A DNA stretch of 64,000 bases. Source: Bradyrhizobium sp. CCBAU 53351 (GTDB lineage: Bacteria; Pseudomonadota; Alphaproteobacteria; Rhizobiales; Xanthobacteraceae). The stretch covers positions 4,801,501 to 4,865,500 of the forward strand of contig NZ_CP030059.1 in the NCBI RefSeq assembly GCF_015291745.1, given 5' to 3'. A program made the translations under genes and the position numbers. Of this stretch, positions 44,015-52,087 are shown piece by piece; within the stretch, counting starts at the first letter, position 1; each line of letters starts with the position of its first letter. The notes under the pieces are model-generated. The model saw nothing but the letters and a program-made list of their open reading frames with translations, was not told the DNA's origin and did no database searches.

Positions 44015-44389
44015 CTATTCGCAGACATCCACGCGGCGGTATCGCCATCCAGCCGGCGTCATCACACGCTTCCGCACGACGTAGCAGCCACCATAGCCAC
44101 CGTTGTAGTCGTCGTAGCCGGTATCATAATAGTAGGAGCCGCCGTAGGGATAGCCGTAGCCGTAATAGCCGCCGTAGTAGCCGGCGCCGGCAATGCCCGC
44201 CCCGATCGCGACTCCAGGCCAGAAGCCGCCGCCATGCCAATGGCCGCCATGACCCCAGCCACCATAGCCCCAGCCACCACCGCCATGCCCCCAACCGCCA
44301 TGTCCGAATCCCCGCGCCTCAGCCGCATGCGGCATCGACAGCCCGACCGCCGCGACGGTCAGCGCCGCCATCATCATCCTGCGTAACAT
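44015..44389 (-). CDS. Secreted Gly/Tyr-rich protein
   Basis: 124 residues from the ATG at 44389 behind GGAGG. Signal peptide ~1-26 (ending AEA-RG). The mature part has a Gly-His-Trp stretch (GGWGHGGHWHGGGFWPG), a short hydrophobic piece (GVAIGAGIAGAGYYGG), then Tyr-Gly repeats and a final CYVVRKRVMTPAGWRYRRVDVCE with two cysteines. This layout is common in small rhizobial envelope proteins of unknown role. Histidine clusters could bind metal. Confidence 0.8.
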   Translation of the reverse strand: MLRRMMMAALTVAAVGLSMPHAAEARGFGHGGWGHGGGGWGYGGWGHGGHWHGGGFWPGVAIGAGIAGAGYYGGYYGYGYPYGGSYYYDTGYDDYNGGYGGCYVVRKRVMTPAGWRYRRVDVCE

Positions 44390-44493
44390 CACTCGATCCT
44401 CCGCGTGGACACGCTCCACGCTTCAAAGCAGGACCAAGCTAGCGTCACTTAGGCATTCCGGACAGCCACACTGCCTCACTTCCGCGCGAGCAT

Positions 44494-44811
44494 TCAGCAG
44501 CCGCGGCAGATGCTCTTGAGCTTCTTGTCGAGCATGCGATTCTCGGCATTGACGGCGGCATCAGCCGAGCCGCCTGTGCCGCTGCCGGTGGTGACTCCGG
44601 CGCCCGCGCCGGACGATTGAGCCGTGCCCAGGCTGTTGGTGCCGGGCGGTGGCGCGGGCGCGTTGGCAACACCTCCGGTCGCCCCCGCAGAGCCACCCGT
44701 CGATCCGGCAGACCCGCCGGCCGCCTGCGCGAAGGCGACCGCCGGCATCGCCGCGAGCGCGAAGATCAGGATCGTGATTTTGCTTGAAACGGCGAAGGGC
44801 GCTGCGGCCAT
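44494..44811 (-). CDS. Small secreted Ala/Gly/Ser-rich protein
   Basis: 105 residues from the ATG at 44811 behind AAAGGAGAG. Signal peptide ~1-28 ending AFA-QA; then a low-complexity GGSAGSTGG-type middle and a short ordered end (NRMLDKKLKSICRGC) with two cysteines. It is divergent from the RMF-like gene and starts from a GGAAC-N16-GGTT box, a near match to the EcfG consensus. Function unknown. Confidence 0.75.
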   Translation of the reverse strand: MAAAPFAVSSKITILIFALAAMPAVAFAQAAGGSAGSTGGSAGATGGVANAPAPPPGTNSLGTAQSSGAGAGVTTGSGTGGSADAAVNAENRMLDKKLKSICRGC

Positions 44812-44832
44812 CGAAGCTCTCCTTTAGCGGTC

Positions 44833-44857
44833 AACCGCCGCGGCATAGTCCAGTTCC
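44833..44857 (-). promoter_or_regulatory. EcfG-like promoter, leftward half of a back-to-back pair
   Basis: Minus-strand GGAAC-N16-GGTT, one base off the EcfG -10 consensus, 21 bases before the start of the gene at 44811. Its GGAAC abuts that of the rightward promoter. Confidence 0.5.
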
Positions 44858-44882
44858 GGAACAAATGCCGTCACATCAGCTT
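44858..44882 (+). promoter_or_regulatory. EcfG-like promoter, rightward half of a back-to-back pair
   Basis: Plus-strand GGAAC-N16-GCTT, a partial match at -10, 24 bases before the RMF-like gene. The two -35 boxes form the palindrome GTTCCGGAAC at 44853-44862. Confidence 0.42.
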
Positions 44883-44906
44883 GAAAGCCGGGAGGCAAGA
44901 CCGACA

Positions 44907-45071
44907 ATGACCGATCGCGATCCCTTTGCAGAGGGCGAACGCGCCGCGCGCGAGAACATTCCGGCCGAGGCCAATCCCTATCTCGACGGCAGCGACGAGC
45001 ATGCGCTGTGGGCCGCCGGCCATGAGAAAGCCGCAGGCGCAATCGAAGCAGGCGAATCCGAAGGGCGCTGA
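44907..45071 (+). CDS. Small ribosome-modulation-factor-like protein
   Basis: 54 residues from an ATG at 44907 behind GGGAGG. The pattern G-x-x-A-A-R-x-N-I-P...NPY-x3-SDEHALWAAGH resembles ribosome modulation factor (RMF), where G-x3-G, the CPY motif and W-x-G are conserved. RMF hibernates ribosomes in gammaproteobacteria. Alphaproteobacteria carry short relatives of unproven function. The EcfG-like promoter upstream fits a starvation or stress role. Confidence 0.65.
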   Translation: MTDRDPFAEGERAARENIPAEANPYLDGSDEHALWAAGHEKAAGAIEAGESEGR

Positions 45072-45098
45072 CGCGCCGCTCGCATTTGCTGCCGGCAG

Positions 45099-46793
45099 CT
45101 ATGCCGCCGCCGCCGCCTTCTCGGTGCGGTCCTCGACCATGGTCACGAACATGTGGGACTCTTCGCTGGCGCCGCCCACCTGGATCCGGCGAGCGCAAAT
45201 GACGCGGCGCCCGCGTGCGGGATTGTCGATGGTGTCGACGATCGGCTCGAGCTGCTGCTTCTGCGCGAGCAGTTGCTGGTCGCGCCGCTCGATCAGTTCA
45301 GCCGCCTCTGCGGAGAACAATTCCCGCGCGGTCTTGCCGATGATCTCGCCGCGCGTCATGCCGATCATCTTCTCGGCGGCCTTGTTGACGAAAACGTAGC
45401 GCAAATTGCGCGCATCCTTGGCGATGATGCCCTCGGCGACGTTCTCGATGATGGTGGCGAGGAAGCGCTCCATCCGTTCCAGAATGCGCTCGTGCTGGCG
45501 CTGTGCAGTGACGTCCTCCTGCACCGAAACCCAGCCGCCGCCATCCATCGGACGCTCGTAGATCTTGATGGTGCGGCCGTCGTTGAGGGAAATCTCGTAG
45601 GCCGCCGGCTCGCGCCTGGCGATCCGGCCGAGAACCGCCGCGACATATTTCTCGACGTCGCCGTTGAACAGCCCGCTCTTGACCCGGTGCTGGAGGATTT
45701 CCTCGAGGGTGGATCCGGCCTGGATCGTCTCGGGCAGATTGTAGATCTGCCGGTAGTTCGAATTCATCGCCACCACGTTGGCCTTGCCGTCGAGCATGAT
45801 CAGGCCCTGCGGCATGCTGTTGATCGCCGCCGAGAGCTGCCACTTCTTGGCCTGGTACTTGTCGTTGAAATTATCGCGCTCGGTCCTCGCGGCGTCGCGC
45901 GCCTGGGCGGTACCGAGCTCGAGCTCCTCGAGCTGGAAGATGCGTGCGACGGCATCGCGGAAGTTCTGCACGGCGCGCGCCAGACGTCCGATCTCGTCGT
46001 GACGGCCGAGATGCGGCACCTCGCTCTTGACGTCACCGGCTGCGATCCGGTCGGTGGCCTGCGTAATATCGGCCAGCGCGCCGACCACGGAGCCCCGCAT
46101 GACGACGACGTTCAGACCTGCGAACATCAGCGCCGCGAGCCCGAGCGCGAACAGATAGGCCGCCGCGTAACGGTTTTCGTTGGCGAGTGCGTCCGCCTCG
46201 CGGGCGCGCTGCTGATAGATGCGCTCGAGCGCCTCGACATCGCTGTTGAGTTGACTGCGCACCTTCCGGTTGGCGTTGTTGTCGCCCCATTCGCGCGCCG
46301 CCGCGGAGCTGATCTCCACGCCACGCCGCACCAGCTCCTGGCGGAACTCGATGAACTGCGTGATGCGCTGGCGGAAGCTCGCGAACAGCTCGGCATCATC
46401 ATTGCCGACGGTGCGCTCCATGCTCTTCACGGCCTCGGCCAGCTCGCGGTTGCGCCGGGTCAGCCCGTCCGCGTAGGGCATCATCGCACGACGATCGGTG
46501 GACATGTAGATGCCGCGTGATTCCATCACGATGGCGTAGATCAGCGCATTGATGCGCCCGACGCTGATCGCCGCCTCGGCGGACGAGGCGTGCATGTGAC
46601 GATAGGTCGTCTGCAACCGCACCGACTGGACCGACATCACCAGGAGGAAAGTGGTGACGATCGCGAGGAAGGCGGCAATGCTGTAGACCTTCTCCGCAAC
46701 GGTCAGCGTGTCGGTGCCGCGCGCGAACCTCACGAATTTCTTCAATAGATTGGTTCCGGCACCAAAGCCGGATTCCAGCGCCGTCGCATTCAT
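45099..46793 (-). CDS. Transmembrane HAMP-PAS-PAS sensor without output domain
   Basis: 564 residues behind AGGAGGAG. TM1 at ~35-55, a periplasmic four-helix-like region (~55-210), TM2 near 212-232, HAMP (~230-290, VVVMRGSVVGALADITQATDRIAAGD), a coiled linker, PAS-1 (~330-440) and PAS-2 (~450-550). The periplasmic part resembles chemoreceptor sensing domains. But the chain ends after the second PAS, with no methyl-accepting, kinase, GGDEF or other effector domain. It may act through a partner protein. Confidence 0.85.
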   Translation of the reverse strand: MNATALESGFGAGTNLLKKFVRFARGTDTLTVAEKVYSIAAFLAIVTTFLLVMSVQSVRLQTTYRHMHASSAEAAISVGRINALIYAIVMESRGIYMSTDRRAMMPYADGLTRRNRELAEAVKSMERTVGNDDAELFASFRQRITQFIEFRQELVRRGVEISSAAAREWGDNNANRKVRSQLNSDVEALERIYQQRAREADALANENRYAAAYLFALGLAALMFAGLNVVVMRGSVVGALADITQATDRIAAGDVKSEVPHLGRHDEIGRLARAVQNFRDAVARIFQLEELELGTAQARDAARTERDNFNDKYQAKKWQLSAAINSMPQGLIMLDGKANVVAMNSNYRQIYNLPETIQAGSTLEEILQHRVKSGLFNGDVEKYVAAVLGRIARREPAAYEISLNDGRTIKIYERPMDGGGWVSVQEDVTAQRQHERILERMERFLATIIENVAEGIIAKDARNLRYVFVNKAAEKMIGMTRGEIIGKTARELFSAEAAELIERRDQQLLAQKQQLEPIVDTIDNPARGRRVICARRIQVGGASEESHMFVTMVEDRTEKAAAAA

Positions 46794-46925
46794 GGCGCCG
46801 CTCCTCCTGGTTGAAAACGCTCGATGATAAGCGTGATCGCGCTAGCGGAGGATTAAAGTACCTAGCTGTATTTTTACGGTACGGAACCGGTCCCGCGCCG
46901 GGTCCCGGCCGGCAGCGCGGGCTGC

Positions 46926-47456
46926 TCAACCGATCCGTTTCAGGCCGTTCTTGAAGCGCGGACCGTTGGCGACGTAGAACCTCGCCGCGCTTCCCATCTT
47001 CTGCACCTGGGCGTCGTCGAGCGTGCGGATCACGCGCGCCGGCGAGCCGATGATCAGGGAACGTTCGGGAAATTCCTTGCCCTCGGTGATGACGGAACCG
47101 GCACCGACGATGCTGTTGCGGCCGATCCTGGCGCCGTTCATCACGATCGAGCCCATGCCGATCAGGGCACCCTCCTCGACGGTGCAGCCGTGCAGGATGA
47201 CGTTGTGGCCGACCGTGCAGTTCCGGCCGATGTGAAGCGGAAAGCCGAGATCGGTGTGGCAGGTCGAGCCGTCCTGCACATTGGCGCCCTCCCCGATCTC
47301 GATCCACTCATTGTCGCCGCGCAGCACGGCGCCGAACCAGACGCTCGCGCCCGGTTTCAGGCGAACCCGGCCGATCACGGTCGCGGTCTCCGCGATGAAG
47401 TAATTGCCGTCGGCGGGAAGGTCGGGCGCCTGCCCGTCGAGCTCGTAGATCGCCAT
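46926..47456 (-). CDS. Gamma-class carbonic anhydrase-like protein
   Basis: 176 residues from the ATG at 47456 behind CAGGAG. Left-handed beta-helix hexapeptide repeats fill most of the chain, with the zinc-ligand histidines at CHTD, TVGHN and ILHGC (three His in the expected order). The C-terminal helix is present. The family (YrdA/CaiE/PaaY-like) includes active carbonic anhydrases and homologues of unclear role. It is alone in the minus direction between other genes. Confidence 0.92.
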   Translation of the reverse strand: MAIYELDGQAPDLPADGNYFIAETATVIGRVRLKPGASVWFGAVLRGDNEWIEIGEGANVQDGSTCHTDLGFPLHIGRNCTVGHNVILHGCTVEEGALIGMGSIVMNGARIGRNSIVGAGSVITEGKEFPERSLIIGSPARVIRTLDDAQVQKMGSAARFYVANGPRFKNGLKRIG

Positions 47457-47544
47457 GGAGGTCTCCTGTCACGTCGACTTCAGCCATAGCGAAACGGCGG
47501 CGAAGAGGCAAAGGAACCGGGCAGCTCGCCGATCCGGCCGGGCC

Positions 47545-47874
47545 TCAGCCCAGAACGCCGGCGGCGCGCAGCGTCATCAGGAAGAAGGTGCCGCTCATCA
47601 TGCTCCAGAAGCCGGCGATGAGGGTTGCCATCATCACGAACTCGGCACGGCGGCTTTCCACCCGCATGCCGCGCAGCGTGTTGCGCATGATGATGAAGGG
47701 CGCGGCGAACACCAGGAACGGCACGGCCGCGAAGGTCTTGGGCGCCACGCCGTCCTGCAACAGGCCGAAGCCGGCGGGCCGCTGCGCGAGCGCCTGGTAT
47801 CCGTTCACGAGCGCGCCCGCGAGCGCGAAACCAATGCAGATCGAGAACAAGGTATTGAAAGCTTCAGGTGTCAT
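47545..47874 (-). CDS. Small membrane protein of a conserved alphaproteobacterial type
   Basis: 109 residues, three likely helices: FNTLFSICIGFALAGALVNGY, a central FAAVPFLVFAAPFIIMRN, and VMMATLIAGFWSMMSGTFFL. Between the second and third is RNTLRGMRVESRRAE, a conserved-looking cytoplasmic basic loop. No function known. A perfect CtrA box lies 73 bases upstream of its start, in the gap shared with the next gene. Confidence 0.85.
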   Translation of the reverse strand: MTPEAFNTLFSICIGFALAGALVNGYQALAQRPAGFGLLQDGVAPKTFAAVPFLVFAAPFIIMRNTLRGMRVESRRAEFVMMATLIAGFWSMMSGTFFLMTLRAAGVLG

Positions 47875-47946
47875 CGGAACGGTCCGCCCTTACGCAACGC
47901 CACCGCCTTCCTGTGACAAATAGGGCTGGTTAACGCTACATTATCC

Positions 47947-47962
47947 TTAAGGGAAGGTTAAC
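47947..47962. promoter_or_regulatory. CtrA box
   Basis: TTAA-GGGAAGG-TTAAC is an exact match to TTAA-N7-TTAAC. It lies between two divergent genes; a further TTAAC at 47929 is nearby. Either gene could be cell-cycle controlled. Confidence 0.55.
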
Positions 47963-48095
47963 ACCGCTGCCCCTCAGACGCAGGGGCCGTCCCGTTCCCT
48001 GCGGCCGCGAACGCTGCGCGAAATCGCCGCCGCATGGCATATTCGCCGCTGATTCGTCGGCCACCGGCCGACATCCGGCTCTCTTGCGCTAGCTC

Positions 48096-48803
48096 ATGAC
48101 GGTGTTTTCCGAAGCTCCCCTCAGGTCCCCCCGCACGCATGCCAGGACGCATGTCGTCCCGATCGTGCTCGGCGGCATTGCCGCGGCATGCGCTGTCGCG
48201 CTCGTCGCCTATCTACTGTGGCCGACCTGGGGCGCGGGCGGCGCGAACGCCCCGGACAAACTGCCGGTGAGCGTCGGCGGCACGCTGTTCAACCTGCCGA
48301 CGACGGCGATCCGCATGAAGATCCAGCGGCACTCCGGACCGCAGGAGCGCATCGATCTCGACTTCCTCTATCCCTCGCTGGAGCCGCCCGGCGCGCCCAA
48401 GCACGTCACCGCCGACACGGTGGAAGCGGCAGTGCATTCGATCGATCGCATCTTCCTGTCGATCGCAGCCCATCACGATGCGCTCTCGCCCGAGCAGCGG
48501 ACCGCAACGATCTATCCGCGCTATCTCGACCAGGCCGCGGCCCAGCCCGTGGACGGCCTGACCATGCGGATGTTCCGCGCTGATACGCCTTACGGCAGCG
48601 AGGATCTCTATTCCGCGGCAAGCCCGGCACTGACCGCGCGCTGCACCCGCGATGCGGCGACGCCGGGCATGTGCCTGTCCGAACGCCGCGTCGGCGGCGC
48701 CGACCTCACCTTCCGCTTTCCGCGCAGCTGGCTGTCGCAATGGCACGACGTGGCGGAGGCGATGGAGAAGCTGACCGCGCAGCTGCGCGGGCCGAAGGGG
48801 TAA
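48096..48803 (+). CDS. Single-span membrane protein of unknown function
   Basis: 235 residues. An N-terminal basic stretch, one transmembrane helix (~20-45, VVPIVLGGIAAACAVALVAYLLWP), and a periplasmic domain of ~185 residues containing FNLPTTAIRMKIQRHSGPQERIDL and two cysteines (RCTRDAATPGMCLSE). No motif is recognised. The CtrA box in the upstream gap may act on it. The terminus LTAQLRGPKG is close to the stop; a palindromic repeat follows in the next gap. Confidence 0.8.
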   Translation: MTVFSEAPLRSPRTHARTHVVPIVLGGIAAACAVALVAYLLWPTWGAGGANAPDKLPVSVGGTLFNLPTTAIRMKIQRHSGPQERIDLDFLYPSLEPPGAPKHVTADTVEAAVHSIDRIFLSIAAHHDALSPEQRTATIYPRYLDQAAAQPVDGLTMRMFRADTPYGSEDLYSAASPALTARCTRDAATPGMCLSERRVGGADLTFRFPRSWLSQWHDVAEAMEKLTAQLRGPKG

Positions 48804-48930
48804 GCGGTCCGCCCAAAACAAAAAACACGAAAACAACCCCATGCACAGTAGCAAGTGCTTGGCGTTCTTCGTATTTTTCGAAGGCGATTTGCGGCAATAA
48901 CGGCGCGGAAGGAGCGCGCCTCAATCTCGA

Positions 48931-48999
48931 TGCGTGCCCCGGACGCAGCGCAACGTCGCTTCGACGGTGCGCCGCTGGGCCGGGGCCCATGGGCACGCA
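48931..48999. repeat. REP-like palindromic element
   Basis: Outer arms TGCGTGCCC/GGGCACGCA and inner CCCCGG/CCGGGG flank CGCAGCG-rich sequence. The same design (GTGCCCCGGACGCAGCGC ... GGGCCGGGGCCCA) is a frequent intergenic palindrome of Bradyrhizobium. It lies just after the plus-strand membrane protein and before the convergent DUF3126 gene. Confidence 0.7.
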
Positions 49000-49015
49000 A
49001 TGACGGCGTTGAAAA

Positions 49016-49234
49016 CTATTCCTGATCGACCAGATCGTCCTCGAGGATCGCCATCTGGAACTGGAAAGAGCGATCATCGTCCTCGTCGTCGACGAAGAGG
49101 ACGCCGATGAATTCCTCGCCGATATAGACTTCGGCGGAATCGTCTTTCTTCGGCCGCGGCACGACGCGGATCTTGGGATTGCCGAATACGCGTTTCAGAT
49201 ACGCATCTAACTTTCTGACTTCTTTGACGTCCAC
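49016..49234 (-). CDS. DUF3126 family protein
   Basis: 72 residues from the GTG at 49234 behind GGAGA. The sequence VKEVRKLDAYLKRVFGNPKI with RPKKDDSAEVYIGEEFIGVL and the acidic DDEDDDRSFQF segment are diagnostic of DUF3126, a short family confined to alphaproteobacteria with no known function. It starts about 90 bases past the cysE terminator and could be cotranscribed with cysE by read-through. Confidence 0.93.
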   Translation of the reverse strand: MDVKEVRKLDAYLKRVFGNPKIRVVPRPKKDDSAEVYIGEEFIGVLFVDDEDDDRSFQFQMAILEDDLVDQE

Positions 49235-49320
49235 GGCAAGTCTCCGATCGAAAATGGCTGGCCGCGTTTTAGGACGAGACGCGACGAACCGCCAGCATGA
49301 TTTGCCAAAGAATTTGGGGA

Positions 49321-49346
49321 GGAAAAGGGCCGGAAAACCGGCCCTT
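49321..49346 (-). terminator. Terminator after cysE
   Basis: Minus-strand AAGGGCCGG/CCGGCCCTT with loop TTTT, followed by TTCC. The stem is strong but the T-run short. It is located 16 bases beyond the cysE stop. Confidence 0.65.
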
Positions 49347-49361
49347 ACATCAAGGGCCCTC

Positions 49362-50186
49362 TCAAAGCCCCATGGCGTTGATCATCTGATCCATCGTGCG
49401 CGACGGCTCGGCGCAGCCAGCTTCACCGACGATCTTGGCCGGCACGCCCGCGACCGTGACGTTGTGCGGCACCGGCTTGACCACGACCGAGCCGGCGGCG
49501 ATGCGCGCGCAATGGCCGATCTCGATGTTGCCGAGGATTTTTGCGCCGGCGCCGATCAGCACGCCGTGGCGGATCTTGGGATGACGGTCCTCATTCTCCT
49601 TGCCGGTGCCGCCGAGCGTGACGCCGTGCAGGATCGAGACGTCGTCCTCGATGATCGCCGTCTCGCCGCAGACGAAGCCGGTGGCGTGGTCGAGGAAGAT
49701 GCCGCGGCCGATGCGCGCGGCGGGATTGATGTCGGTCTGGAACACCGCGGAGGCGCGGCTCTGCAGATAATATGAGAAGTCCTTGCGGCCCTTCAGGTAG
49801 AGCCAATGCGCGAGGCGATGGGTCTGGATCGCGTGAAAGCCCTTGAAGTAGAGCAAGGGATCGATGAAGCGGGAAGTCGCGGGATCGCGGTCGTAGACGG
49901 CAACGAGATCAGCGCGGAAGGCGTTGCCAAGATCGGGATCGTCGCGCAGGGCATCCATATAGGCCTGGCGCACCAGATCGCCCGACAGCGCGGAATGATC
50001 GAGCCGTTCGGCGACGCGGTGGACCACCGAATCTTCCAGGCGGCTGTGATGCAGCACCGACGAATAGATGAAGGTCGCAAGCTCCGGCTCGCGACGGACG
50101 ATGTCCTCCGCTTCGCCCCGGATCCGGTCCCAGATCGGATCGAGCGATGCGAGCTTTCCTCCCGGATTGACCTGATGCACTGCCAT
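49362..50186 (-). CDS. cysE: Serine O-acetyltransferase
   Basis: 274 residues. The N-terminal helical domain (~1-150, including DPLLYFKGFHAIQTHRLAHWL) is the SATase_N domain, followed by a left-handed beta-helix: HPAARIGRGIFLDHATGFV-type repeats with the catalytic His/Asp pair at GIFLDHATG and HPKIRHGVLIGAGAKILG. It makes O-acetylserine from serine and acetyl-CoA, the committed step of cysteine synthesis, and normally forms a complex with CysK. Length and motifs are standard. It is read toward DUF3126. Confidence 0.97.
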   Translation of the reverse strand: MAVHQVNPGGKLASLDPIWDRIRGEAEDIVRREPELATFIYSSVLHHSRLEDSVVHRVAERLDHSALSGDLVRQAYMDALRDDPDLGNAFRADLVAVYDRDPATSRFIDPLLYFKGFHAIQTHRLAHWLYLKGRKDFSYYLQSRASAVFQTDINPAARIGRGIFLDHATGFVCGETAIIEDDVSILHGVTLGGTGKENEDRHPKIRHGVLIGAGAKILGNIEIGHCARIAAGSVVVKPVPHNVTVAGVPAKIVGEAGCAEPSRTMDQMINAMGL

Positions 50187-50476
50187 GGATTTGCTCTCTG
50201 GGATGCGCTTTCGAATGGGCCCGTTTGACCGGCTCTATAGCATAGTCTAGGCGGCAAAGTCCTGACCGGCTTGCCTGAGAGTGAACAGCACCTTGCCCCG
50301 CGAAAGCAGACCAAGACGTTGAAACACAACGGCTTCTTCTGACGCCCCCAAGCGGCGAGGTCGGCTCAAGGTGGTCAGAGTTTTGCCAAATTCAAGCCGG
50401 GCGGCGTCAAACTATTGGTGAATTCTCTGCCAACCGTTATTGCGGGCATGGTCGGCAAGCGAGGACGGGGCCGGAT

Positions 50477-51835
50477 TTGAGCATCACCACTGATCAATTG
50501 CGCGCGCGCGCCGCAGGTGCGCCTTGGCTGCGTCTGGCGGCGGTGGCCCTGCCCCTGCTGATGATCGCGCCGGCGTTCTGGAACGGCTATCCGCTGTTGC
50601 AATGGGATACCGGCGGCTATCTGGCGCGCTGGTACGAGGGCTATCTCGTCCCCAGCCGCTCCACGGTGTTCGGGCTCTATCTGCACTACGGCGAGAGCTT
50701 TGGTTTCTGGATCAACCTCGCGGTCCAGTCGCTGGCGACGCTGTGGCTGCTGCAGCTCACACTGCGCGTGCTCTCGATGATGCAGACCTTCCGCTTCGTC
50801 GCGATCAGCCTCGGGCTGATCGTGTCGACCGCGCTGCCCTGGCTTGCGAGCATGCTGCTCACCGATATCTTTGCCGGGCTCTCGGTGCTCTCGCTGTTTC
50901 TGCTGATTGTGGGCGCAAGCCGCACCTCGGCGCTGGAAAAGATCGCGCTGTTCGTCTTCACCGCCTTTGCCGCTGCGACCCACAGCGCCACGCTCGGCGT
51001 GCTGCTCGGGCTTTGCGTCGCGGGCTGGATGGCACGGCCGTTTCTGAAGGGGCGCCTTCCGCTCGCTGGCCTGACGCAGGCGAGCCTCACCATTGTTGCG
51101 GGCGCGGTGATGCTGGTCTCGGCGAATTATGCATTGTCCGGCAAGGTCGCTTGGACGCCCGGCGGCTACGGCGTCGCCTTCGGCCGCATGATGCAGGACG
51201 GTATCGTCGCGCGTTACCTGAACGACCACTGCCCGCGCGAGCGCTACAAGCTGTGCCCGTATCGCAATGAGCTGCCGGCGACCGCCGACGAGTTCCTGTG
51301 GGGCAACAGCATGTTCAACGCGCTCGGCCGTTTCGATGGGCTGAACGACGAGATGGGCTACATCGTCGTGCAGTCGCTGAGGGAATATCCGGCCTGGCAG
51401 GCCGGCGCGGCGCTGCGGGCGATGGGCCAGCAATTGCTGCATGTCGCGACCGGCGAAGGCACCAATGGCTGGATCCCGCACACCCGCGGCATCATCGAGC
51501 GCTACGTTCCCGCGCAAGCCGCGCCGATGCGCGCGGCGCGACAGCAGAACTGGCAGCTCGACTTCACCGCGATCAACTGGCTTCACGTGCCGGTGGCGCT
51601 GGCCTCGATGCTGGCGCTGCTCGCACTGCTCGGCCATGCGCTCGCGAACCGCAAGCTCGACGACCTGACGCTGCTGGCAGCCACCGTGACACTAGCCCTG
51701 CTCGGCAACGCCTTCATCTGCGCCGTCATCTCCGGCCCCCACGACCGCTACGGCGCAAGGATGGTGTGGGTGGCGACCTTCGTGGTGTTGGTGGCGGTGG
51801 GGCGGCGGTTTGGGGAGGACGTTAAAGGGCGGTGA
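50477..51835 (+). CDS. Large membrane protein, possible GT-C-like fold
   Basis: 452 residues from a TTG at 50477. About ten hydrophobic segments. After the first helix comes PLLQWDTGGYLARWYEGY, an acidic periplasmic loop with the aspartate where GT-C glycosyltransferases have theirs. A long soluble loop (~235-365) has two cysteines (NDHCPRERYKLCPYRNEL) likely bridged. Resembles uncharacterised Bradyrhizobium membrane proteins more than any known glycosyltransferase. Function not claimed. Confidence 0.75.
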   Translation: MSITTDQLRARAAGAPWLRLAAVALPLLMIAPAFWNGYPLLQWDTGGYLARWYEGYLVPSRSTVFGLYLHYGESFGFWINLAVQSLATLWLLQLTLRVLSMMQTFRFVAISLGLIVSTALPWLASMLLTDIFAGLSVLSLFLLIVGASRTSALEKIALFVFTAFAAATHSATLGVLLGLCVAGWMARPFLKGRLPLAGLTQASLTIVAGAVMLVSANYALSGKVAWTPGGYGVAFGRMMQDGIVARYLNDHCPRERYKLCPYRNELPATADEFLWGNSMFNALGRFDGLNDEMGYIVVQSLREYPAWQAGAALRAMGQQLLHVATGEGTNGWIPHTRGIIERYVPAQAAPMRAARQQNWQLDFTAINWLHVPVALASMLALLALLGHALANRKLDDLTLLAATVTLALLGNAFICAVISGPHDRYGARMVWVATFVVLVAVGRRFGEDVKGR

Positions 51836-52087
51836 GATTGGGGTGAGGTTCGTCGCGCCCGGCTTCGTCCGGGCAGCGATCGCTGTCATCTACAGGGCCC
51901 TAGAACTGACTTGGTGTTCAAAAGCCAGTCGCGTCGGCAAGGAACAGGTGTCCCAAAACGACCACTGGCGGACTCCAGGCACTCTCGATCGACGCGCTTG
52001 CACCTCTGCTCGCGTCCCCGAAGCAGACATTGTCAGCGCGGAAGCCTTGGATATGCTGCAACATTGGCTGCAGATGGGACCACGACC

